Assembly: GCA_017546025.1 (NCBI GenBank)
Contig: JAFYYS010000013.1
Location: 1-63,665 of the forward strand
DNA length: 63,665 nt
Direction of reading: 5' to 3'
From: Lachnospiraceae bacterium
GTDB taxonomy: Bacteria; Bacillota; Clostridia; Lachnospirales; Lachnospiraceae
The notes beneath the pieces were generated by a model. The model made no database searches. It saw nothing but the letters and a program-made list of their open reading frames with translations, and was not told the origin of the DNA. Below, piece after piece: positions 15,871-23,681 of the stretch; the first letter of the stretch is position 1; every line of letters starts with the position of its first letter. A program made the translations under genes and the position numbers.

Positions 15871-17376
15871 TTACTCTCCTGCGTGTGAAATACCGAGAAT
15901 CTCAAGCTCCTTCGAGGTCAGTCCGACGCCGCGAAGCATCAGGCGGTTGCCTCTTAAGGCTTCAATCGAGTTGATGCCCATGCCGCCGAGGATTTCCATG
16001 ATCTCATGTCTCCAGGCGGTCATCAGGTTCACAAGTCTCTGGCTTCCGATATCCGGATTCAGTCTCTTTACGAGATCCGGACGCTGGGTCGCGATGCCCC
16101 AGTTGCATTTGCCGCTCTGGCATGTACGGCACAGATGACAGCCGAGCGCCAAAAGGGCCGCCGTAGCAACGTAGCAGGCGTCCGCGCCGAGTGCGATGGC
16201 CTTTACGACATCTGCCGCGCTTCGGATGGAACCGCCGACCACAAGGGATACGTTTCCGCGGATTCCTTCGTCACGAAGCCGCTGGTCAACTGCCGCGAGC
16301 GCAAGCTCAATCGGGATGCCGACGTTATCGCGGATTCGGGTCGGTGCAGCACCGGTACCGCCGCGGAAACCGTCGATCGCAATGATGTCGGCGCCGCTTC
16401 GTGCGATGCCGCTTGCGATTGCCGCAATGTTATGAACCGCTGCCACCTTAACGATGACGGGTTTCTTGTAATTCGTTGCTTCCTTTAAGGAGAAAACAAG
16501 CTGTCTCAGGTCTTCGATGGAATAAATGTCATGGTGCGGTGCGGGGGAAATGGCATCCGAACCCTCGGGAATCATACGGGTTCTCGATACATCGCCGACG
16601 ATCTTCGCACCGGGCAGATGACCGCCGATGCCGGGCTTAGCACCCTGGCCCATCTTGATTTCCACTGCTGCGCCGGCTTCGAGATACTGCTCATGCACGC
16701 CGAAACGGCCGCTCGCTACCTGGACAATCGTATTCGGTCCGTATACGTAGAAATCCTCGTGCAGGCCGCCCTCACCGGTGTTATACAGGATGCCGAGTTC
16801 CGTAGCTGCTCTTGCAAGCGAAGCATGGGCATTGTAGCTGATGGAGCCGTAGCTCATGGCCGAAAACATCACGGGCATCGAGAGCTCAATCTGCGGCTCT
16901 AACTTACAGGTAAGCTTGCCGTTTTCGTCCCGTTCAACCTTCTGCGGCTTCTTGCCGAGGAATACCTTTGTCTCCATCGGCTCACGAAGCGGATCAATCG
17001 GCGGGTTGGTAACCTGCGAAGCATTGATCAGAATCTTGTCCCAATAAACCGGAAGCGGTTTCGGGTTACCCATGGAGCTTAAAAGAACGCCGCCGCTGTT
17101 AGCCTGTTTGTAAATCTCTTTGATGGTATCGTCCTGCCAATTGGCATTTTCCCTAAGCCTGCAGTCGCTCTTCACAATCTTGAGCGCTCTCGTCGGACAC
17201 AGCGATACGCAGCGCTGGCAATTGACGCATTTGGTTTCGTCACTGATCATCACGCCGCGTTCCGGGCTGTAGGAATGCACCTCGTTCGCGCACTGTCTCT
17301 CGCAGACACGGCAGGCGATGCAGCGGTTATCATTTCTGACGACTTCGAATTCCGGATAGATAAAATCGACTCCCAT
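15871..17376 (-). CDS. Glutamate synthase FMN/Fe-S subunit (GltB2-type)
   Basis: This 501-residue protein is the synthase core that reductively transfers ammonia to 2-oxoglutarate. Residues 1-~75 hold two 4Fe-4S motifs (CIACRVCERQC, CVNCQRCVSLCP). The rest is the FMN-binding TIM-barrel of the GltS family (PVMFSAMSYGSIS; GQGAKPGIGGHLPG; IAIDGFRGGTGAAP). A further cysteine group, GCHLCRTCQSGKC, matches the 3Fe-4S site. The amidotransferase and GXGXG parts are separate genes in this operon. The stop lies three bases before the ferredoxin gene. Confidence 0.94.
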   Translation of the reverse strand: MGVDFIYPEFEVVRNDNRCIACRVCERQCANEVHSYSPERGVMISDETKCVNCQRCVSLCPTRALKIVKSDCRLRENANWQDDTIKEIYKQANSGGVLLSSMGNPKPLPVYWDKILINASQVTNPPIDPLREPMETKVFLGKKPQKVERDENGKLTCKLEPQIELSMPVMFSAMSYGSISYNAHASLARAATELGILYNTGEGGLHEDFYVYGPNTIVQVASGRFGVHEQYLEAGAAVEIKMGQGAKPGIGGHLPGAKIVGDVSRTRMIPEGSDAISPAPHHDIYSIEDLRQLVFSLKEATNYKKPVIVKVAAVHNIAAIASGIARSGADIIAIDGFRGGTGAAPTRIRDNVGIPIELALAAVDQRLRDEGIRGNVSLVVGGSIRSAADVVKAIALGADACYVATAALLALGCHLCRTCQSGKCNWGIATQRPDLVKRLNPDIGSQRLVNLMTAWRHEIMEILGGMGINSIEALRGNRLMLRGVGLTSKELEILGISHAGE

Positions 17377-17377
17377 A

Positions 17378-18478
17378 CTAGTACGCCCCTTCCTTGACCT
17401 TTACAATGACGGGCTCTCCGCCGGCCGGTGCCCAGATGTTCTTAACATCGGGCTCCATCACGCGGATGGCTGCTTCTTCACTGGCGATGTAAACCTTATC
17501 GGCCTTCTCACCGACCACCATGGACCGAAGCTTCAGCCGGTCATTCAGTGCCATCAGGCCTCCGTCAAAGCCGAGCACGATGGAGAACGGCCCGGTCACG
17601 AGAAGGCTCGGGAAAATGGTACGCAGGTATTGCAGCTTCTGCTTTTCATAAAGATCGCTCTTGCCCTCGATGGTGCTCCAGAAAGGCGCTGCGATGACAG
17701 CGGCTGCTTCCTCAAGCGTCAGGCCCTGCACACGGAGGAGGTAATCGAGAATGTAGGTGATGACCTCGGTATCGGTCTGCAGGTTGCATTTATAACCGAA
17801 CATTTCGATGAAACGGCGGTTGGCGTCATAGGAGGAAATCTCGCCGTTATGAACAACCGAATAATCCAGAAGTGTGAAGGGATGTGCGCCGCCCCACCAG
17901 CCGGGGGTGTTGGTCGGATAACGGCCGTGCGCGGTCCAGCAGTAACCCTCGTACTCGTCAAGGCGGTAGAATCTTCCGACGTCCTCGGGGAAGCCGACTG
18001 CCTTGAAGGTACCCATATTCTTGCCGCTCGAGAAGACGTACGCGCCCTTCATGTCGGTGTTGATCTTCATAACCGTCCGCGCAACGAACTCCTTCTCGTC
18101 AAGCTGCAGGTCGCGAAGCACCGAAGGAAGCGGCGTTACGAAGTAGCGCCAGATAATCGGCTCATCCGTGATTTCGGGAATCTTTCTGGTCGGGATCAGT
18201 TCGCCCTTAACGACCTCGAAGTGCTCCTTTAGGAACGCCTCGCAGGCCTTTCTGGTATCCCGGCAGTCAAAGAACAGATGAAATGCATAGTAATCCTTGT
18301 ACTCCGGATAAATGCCGTAGCCTGCAAAACCGCCGCCCAGTCCGTTCGAACGGTCGTGCATCGGCTTCATCGATTCCATGATGGCCGCACCGGTCATCTT
18401 CTTCCCTTCCTTTGATATCACGGCGGCTATCGCACATCCGGACGGAATCCGGACTTCGCCTTCTCGCATCCCTGCCAT
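17378..18478 (-). CDS. Glutamate synthase class II glutamine amidotransferase subunit (GltB1-type)
   Basis: This 366-residue Ntn-type amidotransferase releases ammonia from glutamine for the synthase. The probable nucleophile is Cys15 (RIPSGCAIAAV); about 14 residues would have to be removed to expose it. Other family features are GRYPTNTPGWWGGAHPF and LDYSVVHNGEISSYDANRR, shown in two parts. I chose the ATG at 18478 because AGGAGG lies eight bases upstream; the frame is open for seven codons further, but those lie in the terminator-RBS interval. It is the first gene of the operon and is preceded by an ANTAR-type attenuator. Confidence 0.92.
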   Translation of the reverse strand: MAGMREGEVRIPSGCAIAAVISKEGKKMTGAAIMESMKPMHDRSNGLGGGFAGYGIYPEYKDYYAFHLFFDCRDTRKACEAFLKEHFEVVKGELIPTRKIPEITDEPIIWRYFVTPLPSVLRDLQLDEKEFVARTVMKINTDMKGAYVFSSGKNMGTFKAVGFPEDVGRFYRLDEYEGYCWTAHGRYPTNTPGWWGGAHPFTLLDYSVVHNGEISSYDANRRFIEMFGYKCNLQTDTEVITYILDYLLRVQGLTLEEAAAVIAAPFWSTIEGKSDLYEKQKLQYLRTIFPSLLVTGPFSIVLGFDGGLMALNDRLKLRSMVVGEKADKVYIASEEAAIRVMEPDVKNIWAPAGGEPVIVKVKEGAY

Positions 18479-18496
18479 GGTTTTATCCTCCTGAAA

Positions 18497-18549
18497 CAAA
18501 AAAAGAAGGCGTCACTTCCGCACCGATTCGGTACGAAAATGAACGCCTT
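18497..18549 (-). terminator. Leader terminator (attenuator) of the glutamate synthase operon
   Basis: On the mRNA strand AAGGCGT pairs with ACGCCTT, the stem continues CATTTTCG with CGGAAGTG and then TACC with GGTG (one bulged U), and CTTTTTTTG follows. This near-perfect ~19-bp hairpin with U7 ends just before the AGGAGG of the first gene, so transcription would stop unless it is prevented from folding. Confidence 0.88.
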
Positions 18550-18557
18550 TGCTCATT
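18538..18557 (-). promoter_or_regulatory. ANTAR-type hexaloop hairpin overlapping the attenuator
   Basis: AAUGAGC-AAAGGC-GUUCAUU: a 7-bp stem with a six-base loop that has A at position 1 and G at position 4, the residues reported as invariant in ANTAR targets. Its loop and 3' arm are the 5' arm of the terminator, so the two folds exclude each other. Binding by the ANTAR protein encoded at the operon's end would let transcription continue. Confidence 0.78.
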
Positions 18558-18564
18558 TACCCGC

Positions 18565-18593
18565 ATTGTAATGTCTTGTTTTGCATTTGTCAA
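18565..18593 (-). promoter_or_regulatory. Possible own promoter of the glutamate synthase operon
   Basis: TTGACA (18593-18588), 17 bp, TACAAT (18570-18565) is near consensus. The -35 element contains the TGA stop of the amidase gene. If this promoter is used, the transcript starts almost at the hexaloop; if transcription comes from the amidase promoter, a further upstream stem (18554-18573) would also be transcribed. Confidence 0.6.
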
Positions 18594-19846
18594 GAACTTT
18601 TTTTGTTAAGCAGTTTTTCTACCGTCAGTGCCGCGGCGTAAAGCCTTAGCTCGTCCGTTCCGTACAGCATCAGGGCCTGTCTCACGCCGTTTGAATCAAG
18701 GCTGCTGCCGGCGACGGTGATCGTCGGAAGACCGCACAGATGATTGACATAGGTCGGGCCGGTAATCAGCACGGCGTCGAAATCCGCAATCTCCTCCGTT
18801 ACCTTTCGGATCTGCTCCGCGCGGGACTTCATGGCCTTTTGGTACTCTTCCTCGACCGAGGCCTCCTCCGATTCATCGTACAGTGCTCCCCGCAGCAGAT
18901 CGTACCCGTACCTCATCATCGTATCCGGGTGCGCTTCGAAGTATTCGACGATTTCCTTAAGCGTCTTAAGCTTTGCATTGTGCTTTCCCAGATACTCCGC
19001 AAGCCCGGGACCGAACTCCCGTTTCATAATGGCGGGAAGCTCCGGTGTCGGCGGCTCGTTAACCTCAGCGATCACGGCGCCGTTTTTCTTAAGCGTCCCG
19101 ATTACTTCATTAAAGAACGCTTTCTGCTCCTCGGAATTCATATGGCCGTTGGCTGTATTCACCGCAATCCGAAGCTTCGATGCGGGAGTCGGTTTAATCT
19201 CCGGCAGCGGCTCATCCCGCATGGCAGAGTACAGCTTGAGGGTATCGGTTACATTTTCCGCCATAGCGCCCGCGCTGTCGAACGTCTTTGAAATCGGAAT
19301 GATTCCCTCCTGCGAAAGCGTGCCCGCCGGCGGCTTCAATCCGCAGATGCCGTTGTTCATTGCACAGGCCGTAACCGAGTGGCTGGTGTCGGTTCCGACC
19401 GCCATCGGCACAATGCCTGCTGCCACCGCGACAGCCGAACCGGAGGATGAACCAGACGGGTCGAGCTTCGGATTGGCCGCGTGAATAACCTGCCCGCCGC
19501 GGGAACTGTACCCGCCCGGCATCTTCGTCGAAACAAAGTTTGCGAACTCGGTCATGTTCGTCTTTCCGATGATGACGGCGCCGTTTCTGCGAAGATTCCG
19601 GATGACCGGGGCGTCGGAAACAGGCATATTGTCCTCTAAAGCAAGGCTTCCGGCAGTCGTCGGAAACCCTTCAACATCAATATTGTCCTTAACCAGCACG
19701 GGAACGCCGGCGAGCATACCTTCTTCGGAGCTTTTCGCAGCTGTTTGTTCTACAGCTGTAGTCTCGATTAAGCCCGCGATGCAGTTTAACCCGGTCTTAC
19801 CGCCGGTCTTCGTCGCATTTTCCAAAGCCTCTTTTACGGATATCAT
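18590..19846 (-). CDS. Amidase-signature family hydrolase
   Basis: This 418-residue enzyme belongs to the amidase-signature family, which hydrolyses amides to acid and ammonia. The Ser-Ser-Lys triad region is visible: catalytic Lys in VPVLVKDNID, the GSSSGSAVAVA stretch and GTDTSHSVTACAMNNGICG with the nucleophilic Ser. In the nucleophile motif the usual DTGGS is DTSHS, so the cis-Ser/Gly surroundings are not canonical. It is shorter than GatA (~480) and no gatC/gatB is adjacent, so tRNA transamidation is unlikely. It has its own promoter and ends at the promoter of the glutamate synthase operon, so it may feed ammonia into assimilation. Confidence 0.88.
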   Translation of the reverse strand: MISVKEALENATKTGGKTGLNCIAGLIETTAVEQTAAKSSEEGMLAGVPVLVKDNIDVEGFPTTAGSLALEDNMPVSDAPVIRNLRRNGAVIIGKTNMTEFANFVSTKMPGGYSSRGGQVIHAANPKLDPSGSSSGSAVAVAAGIVPMAVGTDTSHSVTACAMNNGICGLKPPAGTLSQEGIIPISKTFDSAGAMAENVTDTLKLYSAMRDEPLPEIKPTPASKLRIAVNTANGHMNSEEQKAFFNEVIGTLKKNGAVIAEVNEPPTPELPAIMKREFGPGLAEYLGKHNAKLKTLKEIVEYFEAHPDTMMRYGYDLLRGALYDESEEASVEEEYQKAMKSRAEQIRKVTEEIADFDAVLITGPTYVNHLCGLPTITVAGSSLDSNGVRQALMLYGTDELRLYAAALTVEKLLNKKSS

Positions 19847-19867
19847 GGCGCACCTCCTTTTCCGCTC

Positions 19868-19896
19868 ATTATAGCATAGAAAAGGCTCCCCCGCAA
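19868..19896 (-). promoter_or_regulatory. Promoter of the amidase gene
   Basis: TTGCGG (19896-19891), 17 bp, TATAAT (19873-19868) with a TGC extension (TGCTATAAT) forms a strong extended -10 promoter, 20-odd bases before the ATG. Confidence 0.75.
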
Positions 19897-19927
19897 ATCA
19901 AATCGAGCCGGTCATGAAGACCGGCCC
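19895..19927 (-). terminator. Probable terminator of htrA
   Basis: GGGCCGGTC and GACCGGCTC form a 9-bp stem with loop TTCAT, followed by a loose T-rich stretch (GATTTGATTTG). It lies 25 bases after the htrA stop. Confidence 0.6.
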
Positions 19928-19951
19928 GACAATATGTTAACCTATCTCTTT

Positions 19952-21478
19952 TCAGTTTCCGTAATTCCCGCCGGGGAAGGTGTTGCCGTTCATTTCAGGC
20001 AGTTCGCTCTGGGAGAACGGGAACGTTCCGTCACTAAACGGGAAGCCGCCGTCTCCGAACGGATTGGTTCCGGACTGCCCCTGTTGTCCCTGCGATCCGT
20101 TCGGATACTGCTGCCCCTGCTGACCCTGCGATCCATTCGGGTACTGACCCTGGGAACCGTTCGGATACTGCTGCGTGCTGTTGTCGTTTGTATCATCAGG
20201 AAGGTAGGATTGACGACGGATGGCAACAGTCACTTCGATGTCCAATGTTTTACCTTGGCGATATATGGTGAGGGTGATGACGTCTCCTTTTTCACAGGCG
20301 GTGATGATTTTTATCAGCTCATCCGTTCCGCTGATTTCCTTACCGTTCACGGCGGTAATCACATCGTTCTTCTGAAGACCTGCCTGCTCTGCGGGACTTC
20401 CGCTCTCAACGCTTTGTACGGCTGCTCCGGAAAGACCGAAGGCCTGATACTGGCTGTCGAGACCGTATACGGTAACACCGATGTACGGCTTCTCCACATA
20501 ACCGTCTTCGATGATGGCACGGATGGTGTTCACAACGCTGTTGATCGGGATTGCGAAGCCTACGTTATCAATGCTGGCCGTACCGGAGGATCCGTTTCCT
20601 GAATACTTGGCATTGGTGATACCGATTACTTCGCCGTACGAGTTGAACAGTGCGCCGCCGGAGTTGCCGGAGTTGATGGCGCAGTCCGTCTGAATCAGCG
20701 TCATCGCGTTGTTGCTTATGGTAATCTTACGGTTCAGCGCGCTTACTGCACCGTGCGTGAGGGAAAATGTGAGCTCGCCGAGCGGGTTGCCGATTGCCAC
20801 CACGCTGTCGCCGACGCGAAGCTGATCGGAATCTCCGAGGACAACTGCCTGAAGACCGGTTGCTTCGATTTTCAGAACCGCAAGGTCATTGTTTTCGTCG
20901 TAGCCGACAAGCTTTGCCGCATAGGATTTGTCATCGTAGGTGGTAACCTTAATCTCGCTGGCATCCTCGATGACATGATAGTTGGTAACGATGTAACCGT
21001 CAGCGGTAAGAATGAAGCCGGAGCCGGAAGCTGCGGACGTTGTCCGGTAGCCCCAGTAATTGGTCGTCACCGATGTTGTGATGCCGACAGTGGCATTCAC
21101 ATTGGCCTCATAGATTTCTGCTGCGGACATCTCTCTTCCGTTTGTTACGCTCTTTACGGAAAGCGTCTGGTTTTCACGCTGTCCGATCTGAACCTCGGAA
21201 GCGGTTCTTTCCACGCCGGCCTCAGCCGCGGTGCTGTCTTTTTGGAACAGTCCGCTGTACGCTGCCACACCGCCGGCTCCTGCGGCACCGCCGAGAAGCG
21301 AGCAGCAAAGCGCCAAAGCAATCACCTTTCCGACGCCGCTCTTTTTGGATTTCTTTGCGGGCTCCGTGTTGGCCGGTACAACCGGTACAGGGCCTGCCGT
21401 AATCTCTCTCATTTCGGGATTGACGGGGTTCATAAGGTTTTCCGTATTATTAAGATTCATATTGTTTTCATTCATCAT
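19952..21478 (-). CDS. htrA: HtrA/DegP-like membrane-anchored serine protease with PDZ domain
   Basis: This 508-residue protease handles misfolded or regulatory proteins outside the membrane. Order: cytoplasmic N-terminal ~48 residues rich in Asn and Pro, one membrane helix (~50-75), trypsin-like domain with His168 (TNYHVI), Asp198 (NNDLAVL) and Ser273 (GNSGGALF), a PDZ domain (~330-420; AGLQKNDVITAVNG), and a C-terminal low-complexity tail with YPNGSQGQ repeats and a Phe/Pro-rich end. GGAGATG precedes the ATG. A CiaR-like box lies in its promoter, and the two-component system encoded upstream in the same block is the probable regulator. Confidence 0.94.
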   Translation of the reverse strand: MMNENNMNLNNTENLMNPVNPEMREITAGPVPVVPANTEPAKKSKKSGVGKVIALALCCSLLGGAAGAGGVAAYSGLFQKDSTAAEAGVERTASEVQIGQRENQTLSVKSVTNGREMSAAEIYEANVNATVGITTSVTTNYWGYRTTSAASGSGFILTADGYIVTNYHVIEDASEIKVTTYDDKSYAAKLVGYDENNDLAVLKIEATGLQAVVLGDSDQLRVGDSVVAIGNPLGELTFSLTHGAVSALNRKITISNNAMTLIQTDCAINSGNSGGALFNSYGEVIGITNAKYSGNGSSGTASIDNVGFAIPINSVVNTIRAIIEDGYVEKPYIGVTVYGLDSQYQAFGLSGAAVQSVESGSPAEQAGLQKNDVITAVNGKEISGTDELIKIITACEKGDVITLTIYRQGKTLDIEVTVAIRRQSYLPDDTNDNSTQQYPNGSQGQYPNGSQGQQGQQYPNGSQGQQGQSGTNPFGDGGFPFSDGTFPFSQSELPEMNGNTFPGGNYGN

Positions 21479-21510
21479 GATTAAGCATCTCCTTTGCTTT
21501 TGTTGAGCTC

Positions 21511-21543
21511 ATTGTAACAACGGAATCTTAAGTGAACCTTAAA
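21511..21543 (-). promoter_or_regulatory. htrA promoter with CiaR-like direct repeat
   Basis: On the minus strand TTTAAG-GTTCA-CTTAAG (21543-21527) is followed after 10 bases by TACAAT (21516-21511). The repeat takes the place of a -35 element. The same layout occurs before the VTC gene and the response regulator gene. Confidence 0.75.
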
Positions 21544-21552
21544 GTAATTCAA

Positions 21553-21563
21553 GGAAAATGTGA
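21553..21563 (+). repeat. Copy of repeated 11-mer GGAAAATGTGA (intergenic)
   Basis: An exact copy just upstream of the htrA promoter. With the inverted copy at 21718-21728 it brackets the long hairpin at 21597-21668. Confidence 0.6.
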
Positions 21564-21596
21564 AAAAATCCTGAACAAAACCGCCCCGAAAAAGTG

Positions 21597-21668
21597 CGAG
21601 ACGGCCTGCCCGAAGCAGGCGTTACTCGGATTGTTCCTCATAACTCCCGGATCGGGCAGACCGCCTCG
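21597..21668 (-). other. Long hairpin with 16-bp stem and 40-base apical region between cotH and htrA
   Basis: On the minus strand CGAGGCGGUCUGCCCG pairs without interruption (two G-U pairs) with CGGGCAGGCCGUCUCG. The enclosed 40 bases can also make a competing small hairpin, GCCUGC-UUCGG-GCAGGC, so two folds are possible. CACUUUUUC follows the stem. It may be the terminator of the VTC/cotH operon in unusual form, or a small structured RNA; I do not recognise a known family. Confidence 0.6.
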
Positions 21669-21717
21669 ACAGGTGGGGGAATAAATATTCGTCAAACGGT
21701 TGTCAACCGTGTAGCCG

Positions 21718-21728
21718 TCACATTTTCC
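21718..21728 (-). repeat. Copy of repeated 11-mer GGAAAATGTGA forming the cotH stop
   Basis: The minus strand reads AGG AAA ATG TGA in frame, so the word supplies the last codons and the stop of cotH. It is inverted relative to the copy at 21553. Confidence 0.6.
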
Positions 21729-23670
21729 TGTACTTTCTCTTCTTACCGATTGATGCGAAGAGCATTGCTGCAAGTATAATCATAAGACATACCCCGTAAA
21801 TGATCAGATTCTGCGCCGTGGCAGAGAGTCCTTTTCCGTTTTGGTTCGGAGCGCCGGAGAAGTTTCCGTTGAACGAGGACGGTCTGTTGCGGCCGGAGGA
21901 TCTGCTGTCTGAAGACTTCTGACCGGTTTCCTGCGAATCCTTTTCGGAACCGTCGCCGGCATCGGCGTCCTTATCGCCTTCGCTGCTGTTTCCGCCTTTG
22001 CCGCCGGGGAAAGAGGAACCGCCGCGGCCGCCCATGCTGCCCGAATCAAAACCGTCCGGCATATTGTTCGGATCAAAATCACCCATGCTGCTTGGGTCGA
22101 AGCCGCCCATGCTGCTTGGATCGAAGCCACCCATGCTGCTTGGATCGAAATCACCCATGCTGCTTGGATCGAAACCGTCCGGCATGCTGCCGCCGGGGAA
22201 GGAGAAGCCGCCTCCGCCTTCTTCACCGTCGCCGCTCTTACTGCCGCCCATGCTGAACTGTCCCATTTCCTTCACGTTGATGTGCGAAGCATCCACCAAA
22301 GAAGTCTTGTCCTGCCGCTGCCCGGCATCCGTTGACGGAATCGTGCCGGCAAGCTGGCCCTGAATGCTTTCCGCGCGGAGCTTCACCGTCTCGTAAAGGA
22401 TTTCAACTGCGTTCTCATATTCTTCGTAAGTATAAAAAGCAGTCGGGTCGGTCTCCACCAAAGAATCAATCTGACTGCGGATCCGGTTGTAAACCTCGTC
22501 AAACCGTCCGCCGTCCACATAAGCGTCGGTAAGCTGCTTCAGATAGGCATGGTATTTTTCAAGGTACTCCTCATTCGCCAGAAGCGAATCAAAGAATTTC
22601 GTTCCTGAAAAAGGCGTGTCAATCGCGTCGTTGACCATGTCGGTCGCGTTGCCGCTGCTGCCCATCGACATGCCGCCGAGCGAGAGGTTGTAATCCCACG
22701 GGAAGATGTTCAGCTGCCCTTTGTACTCATACAGGTAATAGTTGTGCGACATCGAGCCGGACAGGCTGTCCATATTGACGGAAAATGTGTGGACCGCCAT
22801 ATAGCGGAGCACATTGTCCACATCAAGATACGTCTCGAGGTCAGTTCCTGCGCTGATGTTTTTGAAGGCAGTCACCACTCTTTTGTGGTCTGAATCCGTG
22901 GTTCCCGTAAGAGCGCTGTCCCAGATTGTCTGGTAGCTGCTCAGCTCGTCGTTCGTGTAATTCAGGTCGGCACCGCCGCCGCGGGAACCGGAGTTGCCGC
23001 CGGAGGAGCCTGCCGAGCCGGAGTTTCCGCCCATTTCCATCGTATCGGGCTTATACAGTTCTCCGTCCTGCGTACCGAAGTTCCGAAGCATGAAGCTTTC
23101 CTCGACACCCTCCAATGCCAGGTATACGCCCCAATAGGTTCCGTTCACGGAAACCTTGGCGTAGTTATATAACGAGGCGTCTGCGCCGAGGTATTGAAAC
23201 ATGTCATAGATGACTGCTTCCTTCATATTGGTCGCATCGGCGTAATTGTTGTTGAGAATCAGCTTGTCTAAACCGTAGCATGTCTGCCCGTCTACGAAAT
23301 GGTCGAACTCGAGTTTCAGACTGTAACGGTCGCTTGTCGGATCCATGGCAATGGCCGAGAGACTCGTGTTGCCCTTCGGACGGATTGCCACATTAGAAAC
23401 CTTCAAACCGTTGATGACCACGTCACAGACGTAATATTCTTCGCTCATCGCGTTATTAAGCATCTGATTCCATGTGTCTTCATCCATTCGGATGTCGATC
23501 TCCATGATCTCGTCCGTATCAAAAAGCTTCGTCTCATATTCCATGCTTACGCAGGTTCCGCCGAGCTTTTCACTGAGCTCTTCGGAGTACGCAATCGCGC
23601 CGAAACACAGAAGGACTGCTATTGCCGTAACCATGATTATGATTTTTGAAAAATGCCTGCTGTGAACCAT
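21718..23670 (-). CDS. CotH-family protein kinase-like secreted protein with Gly/Ser/Met-rich repeats
   Basis: This 650-residue protein begins with a signal or anchor helix and has a CotH domain across about residues 40-440. Recognisable parts are NVAIRPKGNTSLS, GTYWGVYLALEGVEESF and LNIFPWDYNLSLGG, the last holding the D of the kinase-like active site known from spore-coat CotH. The C-terminal ~170 residues are low complexity with 8-residue repeats (FDPSSMGD/G), Gly/Ser-rich stretches, then a membrane helix (LIIYGVCLMIILAAMLFASI) and a basic tail. It is thus probably surface-exposed and anchored at both ends. It is last in the VTC-DUF4956-CotH operon, a common association in Firmicutes. Confidence 0.9.
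   Translation of the reverse strand: MVHSRHFSKIIIMVTAIAVLLCFGAIAYSEELSEKLGGTCVSMEYETKLFDTDEIMEIDIRMDEDTWNQMLNNAMSEEYYVCDVVINGLKVSNVAIRPKGNTSLSAIAMDPTSDRYSLKLEFDHFVDGQTCYGLDKLILNNNYADATNMKEAVIYDMFQYLGADASLYNYAKVSVNGTYWGVYLALEGVEESFMLRNFGTQDGELYKPDTMEMGGNSGSAGSSGGNSGSRGGGADLNYTNDELSSYQTIWDSALTGTTDSDHKRVVTAFKNISAGTDLETYLDVDNVLRYMAVHTFSVNMDSLSGSMSHNYYLYEYKGQLNIFPWDYNLSLGGMSMGSSGNATDMVNDAIDTPFSGTKFFDSLLANEEYLEKYHAYLKQLTDAYVDGGRFDEVYNRIRSQIDSLVETDPTAFYTYEEYENAVEILYETVKLRAESIQGQLAGTIPSTDAGQRQDKTSLVDASHINVKEMGQFSMGGSKSGDGEEGGGGFSFPGGSMPDGFDPSSMGDFDPSSMGGFDPSSMGGFDPSSMGDFDPNNMPDGFDSGSMGGRGGSSFPGGKGGNSSEGDKDADAGDGSEKDSQETGQKSSDSRSSGRNRPSSFNGNFSGAPNQNGKGLSATAQNLIIYGVCLMIILAAMLFASIGKKRKYRKM
22082..22177 (-). 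repeat. Four 24-bp tandem repeats inside cotH
   Basis: Units begin CCCATGCTGCTTGG on the plus strand at 22082, 22106, 22130 and 22154 and encode FDPSSMGD or FDPSSMGG. Flanking degenerate units (MPDGFD) suggest expansion and decay by slippage. Confidence 0.85.
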
Positions 23671-23681
23671 GAGGTCCTCCT

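Noticed and set aside
18554-18573. A complete upstream P1 hairpin of the classical two-hairpin ANTAR element
   Set aside because: The stem CAUUAC/GGUAAAUG is imperfect, overlaps the -10 element and shares bases with the second hairpin. It was kept only as a possibility in the finding, not annotated.
18590-19846. GatA subunit of the Glu-tRNA amidotransferase
   Set aside because: Shorter than GatA, atypical DTSHS motif, and neither gatB nor gatC is nearby.
22082-22177. CRISPR-like array
   Set aside because: The 24-bp units are directly adjacent without spacers and encode an 8-residue protein repeat in frame within cotH.
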